Positions 1 through 9,379 of a stretch of DNA of 64,000 bases are shown here, piece after piece (the stretch's first letter is position 1; each line of letters begins with the position of its first letter). The position numbers and the translations under genes were made by a program. The stretch comes from Candidatus Sumerlaeia bacterium (lineage in GTDB: Bacteria; Sumerlaeota; Sumerlaeia; SLMS01; JAHLLQ01), in contig JAHCAW010000001.1 in the NCBI GenBank assembly GCA_019634695.1, forward strand, positions 112,328 to 176,327, read 5' to 3'. Below the pieces are notes generated by a model. It did no database searches, had not been told where the DNA came from, and saw only the letters and a list, made by a program, of their open reading frames with translations.

Positions 1-35
1 TGCGCCAGGTGTTTGAACAGGTGCAGGTGCCCTGA
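1..35 (+). CDS. MoxR-family AAA+ ATPase, last 10 codons (5' part outside window)
   Basis: A reading frame beginning at base 3 ends with residues RQVFEQVQVP and a TGA at 33-35. MoxR ATPases commonly end in a short Val/Pro-rich tail of this kind, and moxR is the usual first gene before a DUF58 gene and a Bat operon. The family is a AAA+ chaperone thought to help assemble VWA-domain complexes. Only the tail is visible, so the call rests mostly on gene order. Confidence 0.5.
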   Translation, partial: RQVFEQVQVP

Positions 36-90
36 GGGGCGCGCTGATTGCCGACAGTCCGTAGCAGGAAGGGAGACGCCGCGTCCGACC

Positions 91-981
91 ATGCCCGCCA
101 TTCCGCTGCTCGACGACGCCGCATCCGTTCGCAAGCTCGAGATCATGACCCGTCGGATCGTGAACGAGGTCATGGCCGGCGAGTACCATTCCGTCTTCCG
201 CGGCCAGGGCATGGAGTTCAGCGAGGTCCGCGAGTACCAACCCGGCGACGACATCCGCACGATCGACTGGAACGTGACGGCGCGCACCGGCGCCCCGCAC
301 GTGAAGCGCTACGTCGAGCAGCGCGAGCTGACCGTCATCTTCGCCGTCGATGTCTCGGGCTCGACGCTGTTCGGCTCGCACGCGCGTCGCAAGCGACCCT
401 TCGCCGCGCTGATCACCGCAATCCTTGCCTTCTCCGCGATCCGCAACAACGACCGCGTCGGCCTGCTGCTCTTCAGCGACCGCGTCGAGCGCTTCATCCG
501 CCCGCGCAAGGGACGCAAGCACGGGCTGCGCGTCATCAGCGAGCTGCTCCACGAACCCGAGGGCCGCGGCACCGACATCCCGCTCGCCCTGCGCACGCTC
601 AATCGTCTCGAGCGCCGCAAGGCCGTCGTCTTCCTGCTTTCCGATTTCCAGCAGCCCGGCATCCGACAGGCGCTCTCCGTCACGAACAGCCGGCACGACC
701 TCGTCGCGATCTCGATCACCGACCCGCGCGAGTTGACCGTGCCCGACGTGGGGCTCGTGCAGATCGAGGATTCGGAGACCGGCGGGCGCCTGCTGATCGA
801 CACCTCGAACGCGGGCGTGCGGCGCCGCATCGAGGAGGAGATGGCGCGCCGGCGCGAGGAGACCGCGCGGCTGTTGCGGTCGCTGCGCGTCGATCACATT
901 GCGTTGCGGACGGACCGCGATTTCGCGCGCCCGCTCGTCGAGTTCTTCGAGCGCCGCGCCGCAAGGCTTTCGCATGAATAG
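91..981 (+). CDS. DUF58 domain protein of the MoxR/Bat operon
   Basis: This 296-residue protein carries the DUF58 signature: a GEYHSVFRGQGMEFSEVREY stretch near residues 33-52, then DDIRTIDWNVTAR. A VWA-like fold follows, with DVSGS near residue 88. DUF58 proteins are found almost always between moxR and VWA genes and are thought to be cytoplasmic partners of the MoxR ATPase. The ATG at 91 is preferred to an in-frame ATG at 13, which lies inside the end of the upstream gene. A GGAAGGGAG stretch at 67-75 precedes it at slightly long spacing. The next gene starts 39 nt after the stop. The substrate or client is unknown. Confidence 0.9.
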   Translation: MPAIPLLDDAASVRKLEIMTRRIVNEVMAGEYHSVFRGQGMEFSEVREYQPGDDIRTIDWNVTARTGAPHVKRYVEQRELTVIFAVDVSGSTLFGSHARRKRPFAALITAILAFSAIRNNDRVGLLLFSDRVERFIRPRKGRKHGLRVISELLHEPEGRGTDIPLALRTLNRLERRKAVVFLLSDFQQPGIRQALSVTNSRHDLVAISITDPRELTVPDVGLVQIEDSETGGRLLIDTSNAGVRRRIEEEMARRREETARLLRSLRVDHIALRTDRDFARPLVEFFERRAARLSHE

Positions 982-1020
982 GACTTCGATTCCGGATTGG
1001 CACGGGTGAGAGGCGGAGTG

Positions 1021-1974
1021 GTGTCGCGTCGAGCAACAAGACTGTTGGTGCTGCTTGTCGGCCTGCTGGCCGTGTGGACCGCGGTCGGGGCGGATACGCC
1101 CGTCGGCGTGCGTCTCGACGTCGAACGCCCCGAGATCGGCTCGCACGGCTGGCTCGTCCTCGACCTGCCGGAGCCGGACTCTGTCGCGTCCGTGCGCGCG
1201 ACGCTGCCCGCCGATGCGCCCCGCGTCCTGCTGCCCGGCGGCGATGCGGTGCGACGGGATGATGGCTGGGCGGTTCCGATTCGCCTGCTGGCCGAGGGCA
1301 CGCATCAGGTCGCCGCGCTGGACGTGCGCGTGACGACCACCGACGGTCAGCGCCAGTCGCTGAAGACGGCGTCGTTCGCGCTCGAGGTGGCGGCGCCGGC
1401 GGCCGAGGTGGCCGCCCCCCTGGAGTACAGCCAACCCTTCGCCGCACCGCCGAACTGGGGCCGGCGCGCGTTGGTGGGATTGCTTGCCGCGCTGGCGCTG
1501 ACGCTGCTTGCGGCGTTGATCTACCTGCTGTGGCGACGCCGTCGCCAGCGTCCCGTTGCCACCGCGCCACTCGCCGTGCCCGAGGTGCCGCCGCTCGACG
1601 AGGCGCGTCGTGCACTGGGCGAGCTGACGTCGCTGGCGCTCTTCCGCACGCACGGCAGCAAGGCGCACTACGCGGCGCTGTCGCACCTGCTGCGCCGGTA
1701 TCTCGAGCGCACCTGTGGCGTGCCGGCGTTGGAGCTGACCGAGGATGAGGTGCGCGACTTCGTGCGTCGGCGGTTGGTGGGACGAGCGGGTGCGTCGCCG
1801 CTGGGTGCGGTGTTCGATCGCGCGGGCCTGGCGAAGTTTGCACGCTGGGAGGCCGACGAGTCCGTCGTGCGCGAGGACCTTGGAACGGCGGGCGCGTTCC
1901 TCGATGCCGAGGCCGAGCGCGAGCGCATAGCCGCTGCGGCGCGCGCCACCCGTCGGGCGGGGGAGGCGGCCTGA
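1021..1974 (+). CDS. DUF4381-like membrane protein of the Bat operon
   Basis: The 317-residue product starts at GTG 1021, five bases after an AGGCGG ribosome binding site. It opens with a hydrophobic signal (LLVLLVGLLAVWTAVGA), followed by an extracytoplasmic region of about 120 residues and one membrane helix near residues 145-167. A cytoplasmic tail rich in Arg contains ALSHLLRRYLERTCG and ends near residue 317. The layout and the position between DUF58 and BatA fit the DUF4381 family seen in this operon type. No catalytic residue is evident. The stop overlaps the batA start (TGATG), so the two are probably translationally coupled. Confidence 0.7.
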   Translation: MSRRATRLLVLLVGLLAVWTAVGADTPVGVRLDVERPEIGSHGWLVLDLPEPDSVASVRATLPADAPRVLLPGGDAVRRDDGWAVPIRLLAEGTHQVAALDVRVTTTDGQRQSLKTASFALEVAAPAAEVAAPLEYSQPFAAPPNWGRRALVGLLAALALTLLAALIYLLWRRRRQRPVATAPLAVPEVPPLDEARRALGELTSLALFRTHGSKAHYAALSHLLRRYLERTCGVPALELTEDEVRDFVRRRLVGRAGASPLGAVFDRAGLAKFARWEADESVVREDLGTAGAFLDAEAERERIAAAARATRRAGEAA

Positions 1975-2978
1975 TGCTCGACTGGCGCTTCCTGCATCCG
2001 TGGTTCCTGGCGCTGCTGCCGCTGCCGCTGATCTGGCTCGCATGGCACTACTGGCGGCGCCGCGATGCCGTGCCGGCGCTGGTGTATTCGGATGCCGCGT
2101 TGCTGGCGGCGGGAAGGCGGACGTGGCGCACGCGGGCGGTGGCGCTGATGCCGGCGATGCGCGCGGGGATTCTGCTGCTCGGCATCGTGGCGCTGGCCCG
2201 TCCGCAGTATGGTCAGGTGCAGCGCCGCCAGGCGGCACTGGGCATCGACATCGGACTCGTGCTCGACGTGTCGGGCTCGATGGACTATCCTGACTTTCCG
2301 CCCAACCGGCTCGAAGTTGCCAAGGGGGTGCTGAAGGACTTCGTCGCGGGTCGCGAGACGGACCGCGTCAGTCTGGTGGTCTTCGGCTCGTCCGCGGCGC
2401 TGCTGTGCCCGCCGACGTTCGATCATGTCGCCGTGCAGCAGTTCATCGACTTCATCTCGCCAGCGACGTTCGCGCGCGACCAGCGCATGACGGCCGTGGG
2501 CGACGGACTGGGACTGGCGGTGTCGAAGCTCGTCGACAGCGAGGCCGCGAGCAAGGTCGTCATCCTGCTGACCGACGGCGACAACAACGAGGGGCGACTG
2601 GACCCGTTGCAGGCCGCCGATGCCGCCGCGGCCCTTGGCGTGCGCGTCTACACCATCGGCGTCGGCACCGATGGGCCGATCCAGGTGCCGACCACCGACC
2701 TGTTCGGCCGTCGGGTCATGCAGACGATCTACGAAACGATGGACGAGGAGGTGCTGCGCCAGATGGCCGCGAAGACAGGCGGGCGCTACTTCCGCGCCAC
2801 CGATGCGGTGGCCCTGCGGCGCATCTACGAGGAGATTGACAAGCTCGAGAAGATCGAGATCGAAGTCAGCCAGTACGACGACTACGACGAGCGCTTCCAG
2901 TTGTTGTGGCTGCCGGCGTTGATGCTGCTGGGCATCGAGTTCCTGTTGCGCGGCTTCGTGCTCGGGAGGGTGCCGTGA
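1974..2978 (+). CDS. batA: BatA, membrane-anchored VWA protein
   Basis: A 334-residue protein has an N-terminal aerotolerance-regulator segment with a membrane helix (residues 9-26) and a second helix near 63-76. Its VWA domain has a complete MIDAS motif, DVSGS (D98, S100, S102), and LLTDGD further on. A final C-terminal helix sits near residues 308-328. The MIDAS implies Mg2+-dependent binding of a partner protein at the membrane. It overlaps the preceding gene by one base and the following gene by four. The Bat operon was first linked to aerotolerance in Bacteroides; the function here is inferred from family and order. Confidence 0.92.
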   Translation: MLDWRFLHPWFLALLPLPLIWLAWHYWRRRDAVPALVYSDAALLAAGRRTWRTRAVALMPAMRAGILLLGIVALARPQYGQVQRRQAALGIDIGLVLDVSGSMDYPDFPPNRLEVAKGVLKDFVAGRETDRVSLVVFGSSAALLCPPTFDHVAVQQFIDFISPATFARDQRMTAVGDGLGLAVSKLVDSEAASKVVILLTDGDNNEGRLDPLQAADAAAALGVRVYTIGVGTDGPIQVPTTDLFGRRVMQTIYETMDEEVLRQMAAKTGGRYFRATDAVALRRIYEEIDKLEKIEIEVSQYDDYDERFQLLWLPALMLLGIEFLLRGFVLGRVP

Positions 2979-4000
2979 CGTTCCAGCATCCGCATCTGCT
3001 GTGGGCACTCGTGGCGCTGCCGTTGCTGGGCTGGCTGTGGTGGGTCGCGGCGTTGCGCCGTCATCGTCGCCTGGCCTGCTTCGTCGGGCGTGAGACGTGG
3101 CCCGTGCTGAACCGCAGCGTCTCGGTGGCCGCGCGTCGGTGGAAGGCGGTGCTGCTCTTCGGCGCGGTCGCCCTCGCGATCATTGCCGGCGCACGACCGC
3201 AGTGGGGCACGCGCGAACGGCTCGTGCGCGAGCGTGGCATCGACATCATTGTCGCGATGGACGTCTCGCGCAGCATGCTGGCTGCCGACATCGCCCCGTC
3301 GCGTCTCGGGCAGGCGAAGATGCGCTTTCGCCAACTGCTCGCGACGATCCCCGGCCAGCGCGTCGGCATCCTCCCCTTCGCCGGCCAGGCATTCCTTCAA
3401 TGTCCGCTGACCACCGACTACGGCGTCGCGATGAGCTACCTTGCCAACCTTGGCCCCGACACCGTCGGCGTGCCGGGCACAAACATCGCCGCCGCGATCG
3501 AGCGCGCCCGCGAGGCCTTCGAGCAGGGCGGCGTCAGCGACAACCGCATTCTGATTCTCATCACCGACGGCGAGAGCCACGAGGGCGACGCCCGCGAGCA
3601 GGCACGCCTTGCCGCCGACGCCGGCATCCGCATCTTCGCGCTCGGTATCGGCTCGCCCGACGGCGCCCCCATCATTCTGCAGGACGGGTCGTTCGCCGAA
3701 GACCGACAAGGCAGCAAGATTCTCACGCGCCTCGACGCCGAACTGCTGCGCGACATCGCCAGCATCACCGGCGGCCATGCCTACATCGCACGCCCCGGCG
3801 AGAACATCGACATCCGCCCGCTCGCCGAGAAGATTCGCAGTTTCGAAGCCTCCGACTTCGGACCCGACAACCGACGCCGCGTCCTCGTCGAGGAGCGTTA
3901 CCAGATACCCCTCGCGCTGGCCCTTGGATTGCTCTTCATCGAGGCGTTGCTGGGCGACCGACGCCGCCTGGTGCCGCGCACCGCCGGAGGCGCGCCATGA
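2975..4000 (+). CDS. batB: BatB, second VWA protein of the Bat operon
   Basis: The gene starts at GTG 2975 inside the batA stop, with GGGAGGG at 2964-2970 as a good ribosome binding site. The 341-residue protein has helices near residues 8-25 and 58-72. Its VWA domain carries the MIDAS motif DVSRS (D96, S98, S100) and ILITDGES, and a C-terminal helix follows (ALALGLLFIEALL). It is a paralogue of BatA, and such pairs are typical. The charged LVRERGIDIIVAMD stretch before the MIDAS is characteristic of the family. It overlaps the next gene by four bases (ATGA). Confidence 0.92.
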   Translation: MTFQHPHLLWALVALPLLGWLWWVAALRRHRRLACFVGRETWPVLNRSVSVAARRWKAVLLFGAVALAIIAGARPQWGTRERLVRERGIDIIVAMDVSRSMLAADIAPSRLGQAKMRFRQLLATIPGQRVGILPFAGQAFLQCPLTTDYGVAMSYLANLGPDTVGVPGTNIAAAIERAREAFEQGGVSDNRILILITDGESHEGDAREQARLAADAGIRIFALGIGSPDGAPIILQDGSFAEDRQGSKILTRLDAELLRDIASITGGHAYIARPGENIDIRPLAEKIRSFEASDFGPDNRRRVLVEERYQIPLALALGLLFIEALLGDRRRLVPRTAGGAP

Positions 4001-4941
4001 AGTTCCCGATCCGCGCCGCGCTTGCACTCATCTTGATGCTTGCCGCATCGGCGCCTGCTGCCGTCGATCTTCGCGATCCCTTTACCCGGCTCATCGACGA
4101 GGGCATCGCCGCCTATCGCGAGGGCGACAATGCCCGCGCGCTCGCGGCGTTCCGCGATGCGGCCCACCTGCGGCCCGAATCCTTCGAGGCGACAATCAAT
4201 CGCGGGCTGGCCCATGCGCGCCTCGGAGAGCACGACGCCGCGATCCAGCAGTTCCAGAAGGCCACCGATCTTGCCGGCGACGACGCGCGGCGACGCGGCT
4301 GGGCCCACTACAATCGCGGACGCGCGCACTTCGAGCGTGTGGAGCAGGGGGCAGAGGCGCTGTTCACCGGCATGCCCGACGCGCCTTCGCCCGACAAGTT
4401 GCTCGCCGAAGCGCTCGAAAGTCTCGACGCTTTCGACCAGGCCGTTGCCGCCGATCCCGACAACGACGCCGCCCAGCACAATCGCATCCAGGCGCAGCAC
4501 GTTGTCCGGGAGCTTGCGCAGCTCCAGCAGCCACCCTCCGAACAGCAAGGCGAGCCCGACCAGAGCGACGAGCAGTCCGAACAGGAACAGTCCGAGAGTC
4601 CGCCCGAAGGCAACGAGCAGCAGGCCGGCGAAGACGAGCAGGAGCAGTCCGATTCCCGGGACGCCCCCGGCGAGTCCGAACAACCCGAGTCGTCCGGTCA
4701 ATCCGACTCGCGCGACGACTCCGGCCAGAATCAGCCCCAGGACGAATCCGGCCAATCCGATACGCCGGAATCGCCCGAGCAACAACAGGAGCAGGAGTCG
4801 CCCGCGTCCCAGAGCGACGCGCAGCCATCCGACCAAATGAGCGAGCGCGAGGCACGCGCCCTGCTGAATCTGCTGGGCAACGAGCAGCTTCTGCAACTCC
4901 GGTTGCCCGGCATGCACCTCGATCCGGAGAAGGACTGGTGA
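3997..4941 (+). CDS. batC: BatC, exported TPR protein with acidic low-complexity tail
   Basis: The 314-residue product begins with a signal peptide cut near ASAPAA, followed by TPR-like helical repeats (about residues 28-165) with the typical AYREGDNARALAAFRDA pattern. A long Gln/Ser/Glu/Asp-rich stretch (about 170-290) contains many QS, ES and QE pairs. A short conserved C-terminal part ends LLNLLGNEQLLQLRLPGM. BatC proteins act as TPR scaffolds next to BatA and BatB, and the disordered Gln-rich segment before the end is common in the family. The ATG overlaps the batB stop and the TGA overlaps the batD ATG. Confidence 0.88.
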   Translation: MKFPIRAALALILMLAASAPAAVDLRDPFTRLIDEGIAAYREGDNARALAAFRDAAHLRPESFEATINRGLAHARLGEHDAAIQQFQKATDLAGDDARRRGWAHYNRGRAHFERVEQGAEALFTGMPDAPSPDKLLAEALESLDAFDQAVAADPDNDAAQHNRIQAQHVVRELAQLQQPPSEQQGEPDQSDEQSEQEQSESPPEGNEQQAGEDEQEQSDSRDAPGESEQPESSGQSDSRDDSGQNQPQDESGQSDTPESPEQQQEQESPASQSDAQPSDQMSEREARALLNLLGNEQLLQLRLPGMHLDPEKDW

Positions 4942-6782
4942 TGCGGCGCCGTGCCCTTTCAGTCTGCGTGCTTCTTCTCCTGCTGGTCGCTTCCGCGGCG
5001 TGGGCCCAGGATGAGGACGTGCGCGTGCGGATCGAACCCGCGCGCATCCTTCCCGGCGAGTTGTTCCAGTACATCATCGAGGCGCCCGGCACGTTCGCGA
5101 TGCAGTCTTCTCCTCGCGCCACCGGCGACGCCGTTTCGCCCACGCACGTGAGTGCCCAGTCGCAGGGCACGACCACCTTCGTCAACGGTGTCGCCTCGAA
5201 CAGCTTCCAGCGCGTGTTCGTCTTTCGTGCGCTGCGGGAGGGGCCGTTCCAGATCGGCCCCGTCACGGTGATTCTCGGCACGCGCCAGATCGAGGTGCCC
5301 GTGGTCTACGGCAAGGTCGAGACGATGCCGAACGTGACGCGCACCGGCCTGCCGGGCACGACGGGGCGGCCGCTCTTGCAGGACCGCGCGCGGGCCGACG
5401 CCCTGGCCCAGTACATGTTCACCGCGCTCGAGGTCTCCAACGAGTCGCCCTTCGTCGGCGAGCCGATCGCGATCACCACCTACCTCTACATCGAGAGTTC
5501 CCAGGAGGCGCTGCGCAGCGAAGTCACGCGCGAGCCGGCCAATCCCAGGTTCCTGACGCTGCCGAATGCGCCGGACATGTCCCGAAACCAGCCGGTCGAG
5601 CGTCTCGTGCTCGACGGGCGCACCTTCCAGCGGCGCCAGATGAACCGCGTGATCCTGATCCCAACGCAGTCGGGCACGCTGACGGTGGCCGGGGCGGAGA
5701 TCGGCATCGGGCGCGATCGCGGGATGTGGGTCATCACGTCGCCCGTCGGCATCTCGCCTCCCCTGCGCGAGATCGCCGTGCGCCCGTTGCCCGATCCGCC
5801 CGACGGCGTCGTGGCACAACTTGTCGGCACCTACACGATCGGCGCGACGTTGGACCGCCCCGAGGCCGAGGAGGGCGAACTCGTCTCGCTGAACGTGCGA
5901 ATCTCCGGCGAGGGGTATCTCGAGAGTGTCGGCCTCACGAATCTGCCCGACATCCCGGGGCTCGCGCTGGTGTCCACCGAGGTTTCGCATCGTCCGAATC
6001 TCTCGTCGGGGAGGCTCGTTTCGACGAAGATCTTCAAGCTTGTCTACCAGGCGATGGACGACGGCCCGACGACGATCCCGGCGCTGGCGTTCGCGCTCGT
6101 CGATCCGGCCACGGGTCGCCAGCGCATCGAGCGCACCGAGGCGTTGTCGCTCGTCGTGCGGCCGTCGACCCGGTCGTCCCTGCAACTGACGCAGGCTTCC
6201 GAGGCACCGCTCGCTCGCGGGCACGCACGCGAGTTGTCGCGGCAGGGCATCCTCTACATCGACGAGGGGCCGATGACGAGTCGCACCCTCGAGCACGCGC
6301 GCGAGCCGCTCGCGCACCGGCCCCTCTACTGGCTCGCGCACGCGCTCGTGTTGCTGGCCGTGGCGCTGTTCGGTTCGTGGACCACCTGGCGGCGTCACCT
6401 CGAGCGCGACCCGGAGCGACTCGCCGCGCGTCTGGCGCGACGGCGCGGTTCCAGCGCGTTGCGCGCCGCACAGGGCAAGCTCGCTTCGGCCTCCGCCGCG
6501 GACTTCTACGCCGCGCTCGCCGACGGCGTGCTCGGCCATCTCTCGTCGGTGCTCGGTCGCCCGGCCGCGGGCCTGACCGCCGAAGAGGCCGCCCGCGAGT
6601 TGCGCGCGCGTGGTCTCGACGAACAGGCGCAGCGGCTCACCGGAATGCTCGAGCATTTCGACGCGATGCGCTACGCACCCTCGGCCGCAGACACCGACCG
6701 CGCCGGCGACCTGCGCCGCGCCCAGCAGTTCGTTGCAGACCTTTCGCGCGAGCAATCCGCGCCCCGCGGAGGCGCGCGATGA
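4941..6782 (+). CDS. batD: BatD, membrane protein with beta-sandwich repeats
   Basis: This 613-residue protein has a clear signal peptide (LLLLLVASAAWAQ). It continues with family-typical beta-rich modules: RVRIEPARILPGELFQYIIE near the start, NESPFVGEPIAITTYLYIES near residue 170, and a final domain ending near residue 430. One membrane helix (LYWLAHALVLLAVALFGSW) is followed by a helical cytoplasmic tail of about 130 residues. This is the standard BatD layout, and its length is within the family range. It is coupled to batC and batE by one- and four-base overlaps. Confidence 0.9.
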   Translation: MRRRALSVCVLLLLLVASAAWAQDEDVRVRIEPARILPGELFQYIIEAPGTFAMQSSPRATGDAVSPTHVSAQSQGTTTFVNGVASNSFQRVFVFRALREGPFQIGPVTVILGTRQIEVPVVYGKVETMPNVTRTGLPGTTGRPLLQDRARADALAQYMFTALEVSNESPFVGEPIAITTYLYIESSQEALRSEVTREPANPRFLTLPNAPDMSRNQPVERLVLDGRTFQRRQMNRVILIPTQSGTLTVAGAEIGIGRDRGMWVITSPVGISPPLREIAVRPLPDPPDGVVAQLVGTYTIGATLDRPEAEEGELVSLNVRISGEGYLESVGLTNLPDIPGLALVSTEVSHRPNLSSGRLVSTKIFKLVYQAMDDGPTTIPALAFALVDPATGRQRIERTEALSLVVRPSTRSSLQLTQASEAPLARGHARELSRQGILYIDEGPMTSRTLEHAREPLAHRPLYWLAHALVLLAVALFGSWTTWRRHLERDPERLAARLARRRGSSALRAAQGKLASASAADFYAALADGVLGHLSSVLGRPAAGLTAEEAARELRARGLDEQAQRLTGMLEHFDAMRYAPSAADTDRAGDLRRAQQFVADLSREQSAPRGGAR

Positions 6783-7546
6783 ATCGCCTCCTCCTCTTCC
6801 TGCTGTTCGCGTTGCTTCCGGTTCGGCTCGTGCCGGCACAGGCCGACGACGCGCAGGCGGCCACGCGCCTGTTCGAGCAGGCCAACGCTCACTATGCGGC
6901 CGAGGAGTTCGCGCAGGCCTTCGAGCTCTACGAGCGCCTCTATCGCTCGGGCCATGCAACGCGCGAGGTGTTGTTCAACGCGGGCAACGCCTCGCACCGC
7001 CTGGGCGACGTCGGTCGTGCCGTGCTCTACTACCAGCGCGCGCTGCGCGTCGATCCGGGCTATGCGCCGGCGCGCGAGAACCTGGACCGCGTGCAGCCGG
7101 TGACCAACGCCACCGGCGCGGAGGGGCCGACCGAGTGGTTCGCGCGCGGCTATCGCGCCACGCCCGCGCTCGTGTGGTTGATCGTCGCCGAGGTCGCCTT
7201 CGTCTGGTTGCTCGTGGCGTTGGTGCTGTTCATTCGGGCGACGCCGGCGACGGATGCGCGCAGCGCGTGGGGCAGTCGCAGCGCCGCCGCCGCGGTGCTT
7301 GCCGTCCTCGCGTTCGGGCTCGTGCTGCTCCATCAGCAGGTTCAGCACGAGGCCGGCAACGCGGTCGTCGTGCGCAACAAGGCCGTCACGCGGCTGGGCC
7401 CCGGCGAGCAGTTCTACCAGCAACTCGAGCTGCCGGCCGGGACGGTGCTGACCACGCGCGGCACACCGCGCGCCGGCTGGGTCTCGTTTGTCCTGCGCGA
7501 CGGCAGCAGCGGCTACATCGAGACCGACGACGTCGAACCGATCTGA
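6779..7546 (+). CDS. batE: BatE, TPR and SH3-like membrane protein
   Basis: The 255-residue product has a signal peptide, then TPR repeats (about residues 25-105, with VLFNAGNASHRLGDVGRAVL and YYQRALRVDPGYAPAREN). Two membrane helices follow (about 122-145 and 158-178), and then a C-terminal SH3-like region (about 190-255, with GWVSFVLRDGSSGYIETDDV). This domain order is that of BatE, the last gene of the operon. The ATG overlaps the batD stop (ATGA). A 76-nt gap then separates it from hisF, so the operon may end here. Confidence 0.9.
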   Translation: MNRLLLFLLFALLPVRLVPAQADDAQAATRLFEQANAHYAAEEFAQAFELYERLYRSGHATREVLFNAGNASHRLGDVGRAVLYYQRALRVDPGYAPARENLDRVQPVTNATGAEGPTEWFARGYRATPALVWLIVAEVAFVWLLVALVLFIRATPATDARSAWGSRSAAAAVLAVLAFGLVLLHQQVQHEAGNAVVVRNKAVTRLGPGEQFYQQLELPAGTVLTTRGTPRAGWVSFVLRDGSSGYIETDDVEPI

Positions 7547-7622
7547 CCGCCCCGCGGAAAACGCGTGACGCCCCGCCAGGCCCCGTGCACACAGGCCGAA
7601 ATCGCCCGGGGAGGGCCCGAGC

Positions 7623-8423
7623 ATGCTCGCCAAGCGCATCATCCCGTGTCTGGACGTCCACGGCGGCCGCGTCGTCAAGGGCGTCAACTTCGTCTCGCTG
7701 CGCGACGCCGGCGATCCGGTCGAATGCGCCCGCGCCTACGATGCCGCCGGCGCCGACGAACTCGTCTTCCTCGACATCACCGCCAGCCACGAGCGCCGCG
7801 GCATCATGCGCGACGTCGTGCACCGCACCGCCGCGCAGTGCTTCATGCCGCTGACCGTTGGCGGCGGCCTGCGCACGGCCGACGACATTCGCGCGATGCT
7901 CAACGCCGGCGCCGACAAGGTCTCGCTCAACACGCCCGCCGTGCAGAATCCCGACTTCGTGCGCGAGGCCGCGCGCCGCTTCGGCACGCAGTGCATCGTC
8001 GTGGCGATCGACGCCCGCCGGCGCACGCGCCCCGCCGAGGGCGCCGCCGTGGATCTGCGCGCGCCGGACCCGGCCGGCTGGGAGGTCTTCACCCACGGCG
8101 GCCGCACGGCCACCGGTCTCGACGTCCTCGAGTGGGCCCGCCGCGTCGAACAGCTCGGCGCCGGCGAGATCCTGCTCACGTCGATGGATGCCGACGGCAC
8201 GAAGAACGGCTACGATCTGGCGCTGACGCGCGCGGTTGCCGAGGCCGTCGGCGTCCCGGTCATCGCCTCGGGCGGCGCCGGGACGCTCGACCACCTGGCC
8301 GAGGCGCTGGACTTCGGCAAGGCCGACGCCGCCCTGGCCGCCAGCATCTTCCACTTCGGCGAGTTCACCATCGCCCAAGCCCGCGCCCACCTGCGCGCGC
8401 GCGGGATCGCCGTGCGGGAGTAG
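7623..8423 (+). CDS. hisF: Imidazole glycerol phosphate synthase, cyclase subunit
   Basis: HisF uses ammonia from HisH to convert PRFAR to imidazole glycerol phosphate and AICAR in histidine synthesis (EC 4.3.2.10). The 266-residue protein is a typical TIM barrel. It begins [20 protein letters not shown] and carries the two catalytic aspartates at the expected positions, D11 and D130 (VVAIDARR). It also has the phosphate-binding TVGGGLR and SGGAG loops. A strong GGGGAGGG site at 7609-7616 precedes the ATG. The partner hisH and other his genes are not adjacent, so histidine genes are probably scattered in this genome. Confidence 0.97.
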   Translation: MLAKRIIPCLDVHGGRVVKGVNFVSLRDAGDPVECARAYDAAGADELVFLDITASHERRGIMRDVVHRTAAQCFMPLTVGGGLRTADDIRAMLNAGADKVSLNTPAVQNPDFVREAARRFGTQCIVVAIDARRRTRPAEGAAVDLRAPDPAGWEVFTHGGRTATGLDVLEWARRVEQLGAGEILLTSMDADGTKNGYDLALTRAVAEAVGVPVIASGGAGTLDHLAEALDFGKADAALAASIFHFGEFTIAQARAHLRARGIAVRE

Positions 8424-8601
8424 ACGGCGGCCCGCCGGCAACGTCGAACCCTTCGAGAGTATCGACCTTCATCCGCAATTCCGCGGCTGCTCCACCGCGA
8501 TCCTCCGGGTGGCGGCGACGGGGGGCTCTCGCCCCGACGTTCGTTCATGCGCGCACGATTCTTGTATGTCCGGTGTCACATCACGTCAGGAGGTAGGTGC
8601 G

Positions 8602-9045
8602 ATGAAGCGCCTGGACTTTCGTTCGTTGGCCGTGGGCTGCCTGGTGGGCGGCGCGGCGATGTTGTTGCTGGGCCAGACGGCGGACACGCCGACGCGGCCG
8701 TTTGCGAGCCTGTCGGTCGAGAAGGTTCTGTTCCCGCGGCGGCAGGAGGGGGTGCGGATCGTCGGGTCCGGGACGACGCTGGCCCCGCGGCGGACGGACG
8801 CCGAGGACCTGCTGCCGCTGGTGGATGTGGCGGAGACGCAGGAGAACCGCTATCAAGCCCTCATGCTTGGCAGTGACGGCGACTTCATGGTGCTCGATTC
8901 GCGCACCGGAGTGGCCCGGGCCTTCCGGACCGTCGAACTCGAGAACGGCCAGCGGCAGGTCCAGCGCGTCGAACTCTACAACGCCAAGGTGCCGAACCAC
9001 ATCATCGAGGCACCCGTGCGACGCCACACGGATCTGGTGGACTGA
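8602..9045 (+). CDS. Small secreted or membrane-anchored protein, unknown
   Basis: A strong AGGAGGT site at 8588-8594 precedes this ATG. The 147-residue product has a short charged N-terminus and a hydrophobic helix (about residues 9-24, LAVGCLVGGAAMLLLG) that could be a signal anchor. The remainder is mixed alpha/beta, with FMVLDSRTGVARAF and RVELYNAKVPNHIIEAPV. I do not recognise the family. The gene is monocistronic or paired with the small gene 91 nt downstream. Confidence 0.6.
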   Translation: MKRLDFRSLAVGCLVGGAAMLLLGQTADTPTRPFASLSVEKVLFPRRQEGVRIVGSGTTLAPRRTDAEDLLPLVDVAETQENRYQALMLGSDGDFMVLDSRTGVARAFRTVELENGQRQVQRVELYNAKVPNHIIEAPVRRHTDLVD

Positions 9046-9136
9046 GGCCACACGGCCGTGCAATCCTGCACCCTGCTTCCGGGCGCTTGCGCGTCCGATC
9101 CCGCCCGTCGCGCCACGCGAAGAGAGCGCAGGCAAT

Positions 9137-9379
9137 ATGAAGAAGAAATCCAAAGCTGAAGTGGCATCCGCCGACGACAAGGATACGATGCGTCCGGAGT
9201 ACGATTCCTCGGGCGGCGCTCGGGGCGTCACGGTCGCGCGCTATCGCGAAGGGGCGAATATCGTCGTGGTGGACCCTGATGTGCTCGACGTGTTTCCCGA
9301 CAGCGCATCGGTCAACGAGGCCTTGCGGACCTTGGCGCCCTTTCTGCGCCAGCGGCGGAAGGCAACGAAGCGCTCTTGA
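9137..9379 (+). CDS. 80-residue antitoxin-like protein of unknown function
   Basis: The protein starts with a Lys-rich patch, then DTMRPEYDSSGGARG, then VVVDPDVLDVFPDSASVNEALRTL and a basic tail. Proteins of this size and pattern often sit as antitoxin-like partners or solitary regulators in large bacterial genomes, but no DNA-binding fold is certain here and no toxin gene is adjacent. The last 68 nt overlap the 3' end of the convergent permease gene, so the two transcripts are antisense there. The start is chosen at ATG 9137, after a purine-rich AGAGAGCGCAGG stretch. Confidence 0.55.
   Translation: MKKKSKAEVASADDKDTMRPEYDSSGGARGVTVARYREGANIVVVDPDVLDVFPDSASVNEALRTLAPFLRQRRKATKRS

Noticed and set aside
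3609..4940. A long open frame upstream of and in frame with batD
   Set aside because: It covers batB and batC in another frame and lacks a signal peptide, whereas ATG 4941 gives the expected BatD signal sequence.
7547..7622. Terminator between batE and hisF
   Set aside because: Only short GC complementarity is seen and no T tract, so no terminator is called.
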